Source of the DNA: Anthostomella pinea
Taxonomy: Eukaryota > Ascomycota > Sordariomycetes > Xylariales > Xylariaceae
Direction of reading: 5' to 3'
Length of the DNA stretch: 64,000 nt
Assembly (NCBI GenBank): GCA_963556695.1
Contig: CAUWAG010000008.1
Location: 930,001 to 994,000, forward strand
Translations under genes and position numbers: made by a program
Notes under the pieces: model-generated
Seen by the model: only the letters and a program-made list of their open reading frames with translations
Database searches by the model: none
What the model was told of the DNA's origin: nothing
Part shown: positions 57,601 through 64,000 of the stretch, piece after piece
Layout: each line of letters opens with the position of its first letter
How positions within the stretch are numbered: position 1 is the stretch's first letter

Positions 57601-58472
57601 GGTAGGTACCTAGTATTCTTGCTTTGAACGTTACGTGCCCTGTGCTGCTCAATGCCTCCTTCCCTGTTGCCCCTCGCCCTACCTGAACACCGGCAGGCAC
57701 AGCAACCACGGCTCCCACAGCAACAACCACGGGCACCCACATGCACTTCCTCACCACAACCACGACAACCACAACATCGTGGACCACAAAAACCCAAACA
57801 ACCAATTCAAGCCTTCCAGGTTCCTGCTTTCCATCGGAAACGCACCAACCTCAGGTTGACCACACTGGTTGCCTCAATCGTTTCGAGGCACCTGTTCTTT
57901 CTCATCCTCAGGTTGCATCGGCCTACCAACATGTACCTCTACCTACTGGCCCATTCCCACCTCCCTCTCTCTACGAGTGAGCCACAGCCACACTCCGTGC
58001 CTCGGTACACTGACGGTACTCTGCACTGTCGACCACGCGCCTGCTCTTTCACCTTACTACAACCCCTTCCGTTCTATCTGCGTCCGAAGCAGAGCCCAGG
58101 TCACCGCGCGCAGCATCGAGCGCGGTCGAACTAAGGTATCCTTAAGGTCACCTGCTTTTCACCTTTTCGAGGCTTCTCAGCCAGCCGCGAATATATTTGT
58201 CCTCTGAAGGGCTGAATTCAGTAAGTCCACAACACAAGTCCATTGTCGCCTTCTTTCCTACCACCCGCGCACTTTAGAGCCACATATCTCTATTCCGTAT
58301 CTCTTGCGACACGTTCGGTACCTCTATTCTTGTCAAATCTACAGGCACTCAATTTCCCCCGTTTCCTACCTCGGCTCTCCGAAAGCGCCGACCCCTGCGT
58401 CCTCGTGTAATCAGCCATTCGGGGATGTTGCCTCGCAAAGTGAACTAACATCGGGTTCTTCAGTAGGAAAAC
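54639..58472. other. Gene-poor interval
   Basis: About 3.8 kb with normal base composition. Short open frames on both strands (for example minus 55775-56340 and plus 57652-58134) show no recognisable domain. It includes a telomere-like repeat at 55240. A near-palindrome of TACCTACCTAGGTAGG lies near 57475-57492. The right part is the promoter and leader of the GNAT gene. Confidence 0.45.
55240..55262 (+). repeat. Interstitial TTAGGG-type repeat
   Basis: Reads as TTAGGG, TTAGGG, TCAGGG, TTAGG: three to four telomere-like units with one variant. Third such site in the window. Confidence 0.8.
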
Positions 58473-60769
58473 ATGTCGTCGCAGGATTTCCAGAAGCGGA
58501 TGAACGGTATGGCCCATCGTCCACAGTCGAAGACTTCCACCACCTGGACCGAGTACAGCGGAATCGACCGAGGCACATCCGTCTCATCTAAGGCGCCCCA
58601 TATCGTTAATCCCCAGCATCATAAGTTCATTGCGCCGAACCAGATGTGGAAAGAGGTAATGGGTCAAGACATCGCACCTCCGGAAAGTCGTGGCCAGAAC
58701 CCGCATGCCCTGACTGCTAACGCCACCGACGCCAATGGACACGTCAATGGTACAGAAATGAAGATACTTCCCAATGGCGCAAGCTCGACCAAAATACCTG
58801 GAATTGGGGATCTGAAGGCCTGCAAGGAGCTCTTCCAGCAGGAGCTCTTCGAGGTTAACACTGGCCGACAAGTTCGACCCAGCGCCAACAAACCGATGAG
58901 AGCCCCTCACCCTACACCGGGGCTCTCGAAAAGTCGGTGGGCTACTCAAGGACCAAGTCATCGGGCTACTCAGGGACCAATCCAGCGTGCTTTCCATCCT
59001 GCACAGAAATCCGTTGCGTCGATTGAAACCACTCAGGGACCAACCCAGCGTGCTTTCCATGATACACAGGAATCTCTTGCGTCGATTGAGACCTTGAGAC
59101 CCCAGCAGCATGTCACAGTCAAACGTTCTCAACCCGTTAGCCGACAACCAACCGAGGAGTTTCAGCAGAAGGCCCCTGTTCCAACTGAATCTGCATATGT
59201 CAATCCTTTTCGGCAAGGCAAAGTCTTCGAGAAGAAAGATGTGCTTCCCGCGACTTTTGACATGGCAGCTTATGAATCAGAACAAGGCAACGGAGACGAT
59301 CACCACTCCCAACAACAGGAGTCAAAGGGTCATGCCTCCGCCAAGGGTTTCAAGCAACTGCCTTTGACTGCCGAAGCTCTGGTCGAGGTTACCGGAGCGC
59401 CTCTTGAGGTTAAGACAAAGAGTATTGACATACTTAGCCAGGTCAGCGATGACGGCATCGAAATGCTGAACTTCGATGAAGATATCAACGGGCCAGAGGA
59501 TCGCTGGGATGCCGAACGCGATTTCCGAGGCAACTTCCCAGATGGTATCTGGGAGAATCAGGAATGGAATCGCACCAAACGACCTACTAAGAAGTCCTTG
59601 GAGGCAATGTCTGACGACGAGGAAGAATTCGTCATTCCCCCGTATCTTGAGGACTACGTCAACAACTGGAATGCCAAGACAACTGAGTGCGAGACCGACT
59701 TTCTCACTATCGGGGTAGAAAACCATGAGGATTGCGACGTCGACACACTCACCGGAATTCTCATGCAACCGATCGATTACCCAGAGACAAAACCAGACCC
59801 AAGTAAGTAGAGCTTCTCCTTAAAAGTTCAGTCTGAGGGCGCTGACAATGACTACTAGGCATCCCGCAATCGTCCAAGCAGTCCAAGACGTCTCAAATGG
59901 CGATGGCCGCTCGCGAAGCGCACTTAGATCGTACCGACCCCGAAAGAAAACTGAAGAGAAAGCTAGCGGTTGCTGCAAAGCGTAAGGCGGCTGCCGACGC
60001 TGCCAAAGCCGAAAAGGCCGCCGCAGATGCACGCGAGAAGGCATTCTTGGAAGAGTTGCACGCGCCGAACCCGCACGAGGTCAAGGTTCCGTGTCATCTT
60101 CGTCCAGCTGTGGAAAGCGACATGCCAGGCGTCGCGGCAATCTACAACAAGGAGATTGACGAAGGATGGAGAGTGATTGATGCTGGAAAAGTCAGCCCTG
60201 ACAGGTTCCGCCAGCTTTTCAACGGCTGCCGCGAGGAAAAGATGCCCTTCGTCGTTGCTCTCGAGGGCTGGCATGATCCTAATATCACCGATAATCGGGT
60301 TATCGGATTCGCATTTATTGATGCCATCAGTCGTGGTATCATGGGGGCATATTCCACCCATTCGCGGCCTGGAGGGCGACTGACAGTCGTCGTCGACTCT
60401 GAGTTTCGCCGAAAGAAAGTTGGCACGGCACTGATAGACGTCGTCATGACCGCCTGCTCCACTCGATACCTCCCCAAACTGGGCCATCAATTCGTCAACC
60501 CTCTACAGAATCGCACAACCATGCGGCCAGAGTACAACTCTCGTTACTGGTGGTATATCGACATGGTTGTACACATTAAGTCGGAGAAGACTGAGAAAAT
60601 GACGAGACAGGGAGACGAGTTCAAGTGGATCTGGGACTGGCTGGAGAGCACCTTTGTCCTCATTCTCATCGATTACGACGAGAAATGCCTTAAAGATCAG
60701 AGACAGCCACGGGGTGAGTGGCTAGACAGACTTACTTTCCGACATGTCTGCCGCGCTCTCGGACCTTGA
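58473..60769 (+). CDS. GNAT-family N-acetyltransferase with long disordered N-terminus
   Basis: Exons 58473-59802 and 59859-60769 give 746 residues; the GTAAGT donor and CTAG acceptor join P-S-I in phase. Residues 1-about 450 are low-complexity, Gln/Ser/Pro-rich and acidic, with a duplicated motif around residues 160-210 (TQGPIQRAFHPAQKSVASIE and TQGPTQRAFHDTQESLASIE). A charged Ala/Lys/Glu helix (about 480-530) precedes the acetyltransferase fold: VPCHLRPAVESDMPGVAAIY, VIGFAFIDAISRGIMGAYST, RLTVVVDSEFRRKKVGTALID (acetyl-CoA-binding R-x-x-x-x-G/A-like turn) and the late FVNPLQNRTTMRPEYNSRYW. Family members acetylate small molecules or proteins; the substrate is unknown. Fungus-restricted architecture (inference). 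Confidence 0.85.
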
Positions 60770-63700
60770 GACCATGCCGTCTTCATTTCGTCCGAGTGGG
60801 GGAGGACTAAGGAGGTCGGGACAGCTACCTCCCATGAACTCCCTTGAAGGCTCTGCCACATCGTTCATGTTGTTGGAAAATTCGCGTTGTTTACGGGTGG
60901 AAGATATCTCTCTACTTGGATTTGACACCACTCCAGCCCGTGGCTAAGGAGATCACATCTTCCCGCCTATAGTCAGCAACCTGGCGACTTTCCCAAACAC
61001 ACCATCAGCACAAGATCCCAACTCTCATGAACGATTGACCTCACTGGTTTTGAGTGGTATCAATGTTGATTGAGAGGCAATATGCAGATGCTAATGCCCT
61101 GGAGCTTGCCAGCAAACAAGACACGGTCCACGCGCTATGGTTAAAGTGTTTGCACTTCATTCGACAACTATAGTGGCCAACAATGAGAACTAAGCGATAA
61201 CAGATGACAGAAAAGGTATGTTTCGTTCATTGCGTACCGTGCAAGTTTCAGAAGCTGACCACGTTCATCAATCCGCAGGAGGTTGTTACGTCGTCTACTA
61301 CGTCTGTGACACCGCCTGAATTCTCTGTCAGTAATCCTGGGCGGCAGGAATAATGACCTCTTTTAACAGTCTCGTCTCAATACATGGTTGCTTCGTCTGC
61401 GCAGGTTGTCCTGACACGACGGAACCAATCGACAGCTTCATGTCCTCCGAGGGCGTAAGATTCAGACGAGCTTGCGATTTTCCTTTCCATCTGATCTGCG
61501 GTCGATGAGTTACTGCATTTGTGAGATGGATGTTTTCAATAGAACCCCAAAAAATAGGCGAGAATTGAGTTGATAGACTAAGTTGAAGTCTTTCCCTAAT
61601 TTGTCAATTGTGATATAGCCTTACAGGCGCAAGGCAACGGACTGGGTCGATCATGGAATGGACGCGTTCTGATGTCGATCTACTGGCATTTCAAGAGGCC
61701 TAAACCCCTAAAATAAAGCCCAGGACAACAGATACGTTGCATCGATGAAGGCGACTGTCTTCCGCCCCAGTACGAGTCCCCAAGCCCGATGCGAGTATAC
61801 ACTCCCCCGTCAGTGCACACCAAGAAATGACTGCCGTCGAGGTTGCAGCTGTAGCACCCTGTACAACAAGCGAGGTCTGCGCTTCTCCGTTGGTTCTCCA
61901 TGCTGGGCCTGTGTACTCACTGCCAGAACGGGACAGAATCAGCGACCGACTGAAGCGGTGTCGTCCTCGCCCGTTCGCATAGTCGTTCACACGACGAAGT
62001 AAGGTGCTATCATAGAGCCCGAGACTGATTGCGTGTGCGTGACGGGAGACGGATGACCGGCTTGGTTGATGCTTCGACTCGGTAGGTGATGATTCTACCT
62101 TTTGGGTTGAACCAGGGTCGGCATCGCTGCTGGGAGGGTCTGGGTTCTTGCGGGTTGTCCTCGCGTGTTGCCTCAACCCCCAGGATGGGTTGAGCAGTAT
62201 GGAAATATATAGGGTAGCCTGATCTGACCCATGGAGGGAGGCACCGGGGTATGGCTGGATTGTGGATTGGAAGATATGCGAATGATCACGGACACTGGAC
62301 TGCTCTCGCGGATATAGGGAGCTTAAGAACGCTGTATTTCGTGGGGCCGCAGAATGGCGCTTCCGATTTGAAGGCATCGTGGCTATAGTAGCTGCTATTG
62401 GCCCTTGGGCTGATGGTCTGCAAGATGGGGTAGGGCTCGTTCACACTACTCGTACACCGACACGCAGTGGCGTATTTGCAGCTCAAAAAATCCGAGATTT
62501 TCAACAATGCATGAGGCGGTACTTGTGAATCGGTAGTTATGTTGCGGGCAGATTGCTTCTTGGTCTTGTGTTAGTTGTCAATGTGGATATCTATCTATCT
62601 GACTCTCGAGGACGGCGCGATGCCGACCCAGCCAGCCCAGCGCCTCGGCGGGATCGATCTGTACTGGTCTGGCTGAATCCCTTGGCCGGGCGCGCCGGCG
62701 CAGTGCGCTTGGCTAACGGTGTCGCTCGGTGACCCGCGAGTCAGGAGCTGCCACGCCGTTATCTTGGGTGCGTTGAAGCTGAACAGATTTTCGTATGTTG
62801 AGGTGGGTCAGCCGGGCCTCTGATGCTCAGGCGTGCCAGCGTCAGGCGGGCATGATTTGGGCACGGGAACAACCACTTGCCGCGGATCAACGTGAGGACG
62901 TAACCGGTTGCTCCGAGACATTGAAACTCTTCATATCAGGCTATCTGCGAGACATGTCAGTGCACATGACATCCTCTATCGTCAGTTGTGCTCACTTGTG
63001 TCCGCGATGCCGTCTTAGTCTAGACCCGAGGCAAGAGCAATCGAGAAGGTTGAGCAGGGATCTGTACGGCTATGCTGAAGGCCCGGGGCTGGCTGCCGAG
63101 TGAGCGGGGAGGTCTCCCCTTTCTTTTCCTTAGTCCCTGATCATGCTGCGTCCCGGGGACAATTGCCCGGGTAGATGCATGCAGCAGGAGAAGAAGTCAT
63201 AAATTACGAGGCTGACTACCTTCATCATCGATCCTGTCATGATCTCAAGACGGAGTCCATGCTAGCCGGAACGGACCTGGCAGAGGACCCTGAATGTGTT
63301 TGTCGATAGCCTGGAGGTAGTGGCATGATATGGCGTTTTGCAGAGAGCTGAGATTGGTGGGGTGGCGGGTTGCAGAAGGTGGTGTGGCCGGCCCCTTGCC
63401 GACCTGTCCACCTGCGCAGCCAAGGCAGTCCAGCTGTACCTATGCAAGGGACTCGCCGATTCTTCAATTGCTGTGGGATATCTTTGAATATGGACATGGA
63501 CAATTCTGCCGTTCTACCCAGAACCCGCAGTCGGCAACGCTTCTCCTGTCTTTTCAGCTGCCCGACCGGCTGGCCGGGTCCGTGGTACGGGAATCGGTAT
63601 GTGCTTCTGTTTCCAATTCCGGCCAGCTCCGTGGGCTGTGTATTTGACGGTGCCACGACCGTCTCAGCTAGTACATGTGTTTAACGTGCTTTTGCATGCC

Positions 63701-64000
63701 ACCATTTGGTCAGCTTTCGGCAGCGTGCCACGACGATGTGACCATCTGTGTGATGCACGCTTGTCGATATCCTGTCCAATCAAGATGAGTGATTTCGTCG
63801 ACAGGTGATGCCCTGGTTGGGCCGGATTTGGAGTAGGTAATGCACAGTGGAGGGGTCGAGACGGAGGCGGGGAGGCTACGAGTAGAATGCAGGGTCCAGA
63901 CGTTGAGGCTTGTGCTGCCCCCCACCCTAATGCGCTGATTAGCGACGATAACGCCCATGTGTCTGTGCTGATGTGCCGCGATAAGCCCCATAGATTCCCC
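60770..64000. other. Gene-poor right edge
   Basis: About 3.2 kb without a supported gene. The longest frame (minus 61700-62377, MPSNRKRHSAAPRN) is Ser/Arg-rich with no domain and overlaps other frames. The first part is the 3' end of the acetyltransferase gene. No RNA gene or repeat recognised. Confidence 0.45.

Noticed and set aside
61700..62377. Minus-strand 225-codon open frame
   Set aside because: Ser/Arg-rich low-complexity residues, no motif, and overlapping frames on both strands; likely chance in GC-balanced DNA.
1..64000. CRISPR array, prokaryotic defence system, bacterial operon or riboswitch
   Set aside because: The window is fungal nuclear DNA with introns. No regularly spaced repeats of the CRISPR type are present, and gene starts need no ribosome binding site.

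Overview
The window comes from a filamentous ascomycete (Pezizomycotina). The evidence is short 50-65 bp introns in most genes, (TTAGGG)n-type repeats, a fungal set of transposons (Fot1/pogo, Ty1/copia, Tad-like LINE), AT-rich blocks that look produced by repeat-induced point mutation (RIP), and fungus-restricted families (DUF4045-gelsolin, PTH11-like, GPI-anchored Thr-rich proteins). I cannot name the species.

Layout. (1) 1-22.3 kb is mostly a housekeeping gene block: RPB6 (minus) divergent from TFIIIA (plus), a single-exon APH-fold kinase (minus), a DUF2235 hydrolase with lesions, an ARL2-type small GTPase, a 1561-residue DUF4045/gelsolin protein, an open but start-less fragment, and a long conserved fungal protein of unknown function (minus) with one apparent frameshift. 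(2) 22.3-32.8 kb is an accessory block: a 5'-truncated BBE-type FAD oxidase, a PTH11-like membrane protein broken by two single-base shifts, a sugar-transporter-like MFS gene with one splice junction that does not fit, and a GPI-anchored Thr-rich surface protein. (3) 32.8-36.8 kb holds almost no recognisable genes. (4) 36.8-53.5 kb is a nested transposon graveyard. It contains a solo LTR with a 5-bp target duplication; two members of one Fot1/pogo family, one of them internally deleted; a tRNA-like sequence; three copies of a short (CAAA)n-tailed element; and a Ty1/copia element on minus. A second, different Fot1/pogo element sits precisely in the copia element. Next comes a 5'-truncated Tad-like LINE whose 5' end is fused to a 141-bp exact copy of the MFS transporter gene. 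(5) 53.5-64 kb returns to host sequence: a coiled-coil protein whose C-terminus is replaced by the (CAAA)n element, a long gene-poor stretch, and a 746-residue GNAT acetyltransferase.

Functionally, the left gene block is basal machinery (shared polymerase subunit, 5S rRNA transcription factor, tubulin-pathway GTPase, actin-binding-type protein). The accessory block resembles relics of secreted, surface and transport functions. I see no convincing new multi-gene system. The most unusual objects are the transporter/LINE chimera at 50.04-50.71 kb, the nested transposon history, and the gene with a transposon-supplied C-terminus. Several apparent frameshifts are single-base shifts, some of them in short homopolymers, so assembly error must be excluded before calling those genes dead. 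Exon borders were derived by eye from GT/AG sites, reading phase and family similarity; no searches were run.
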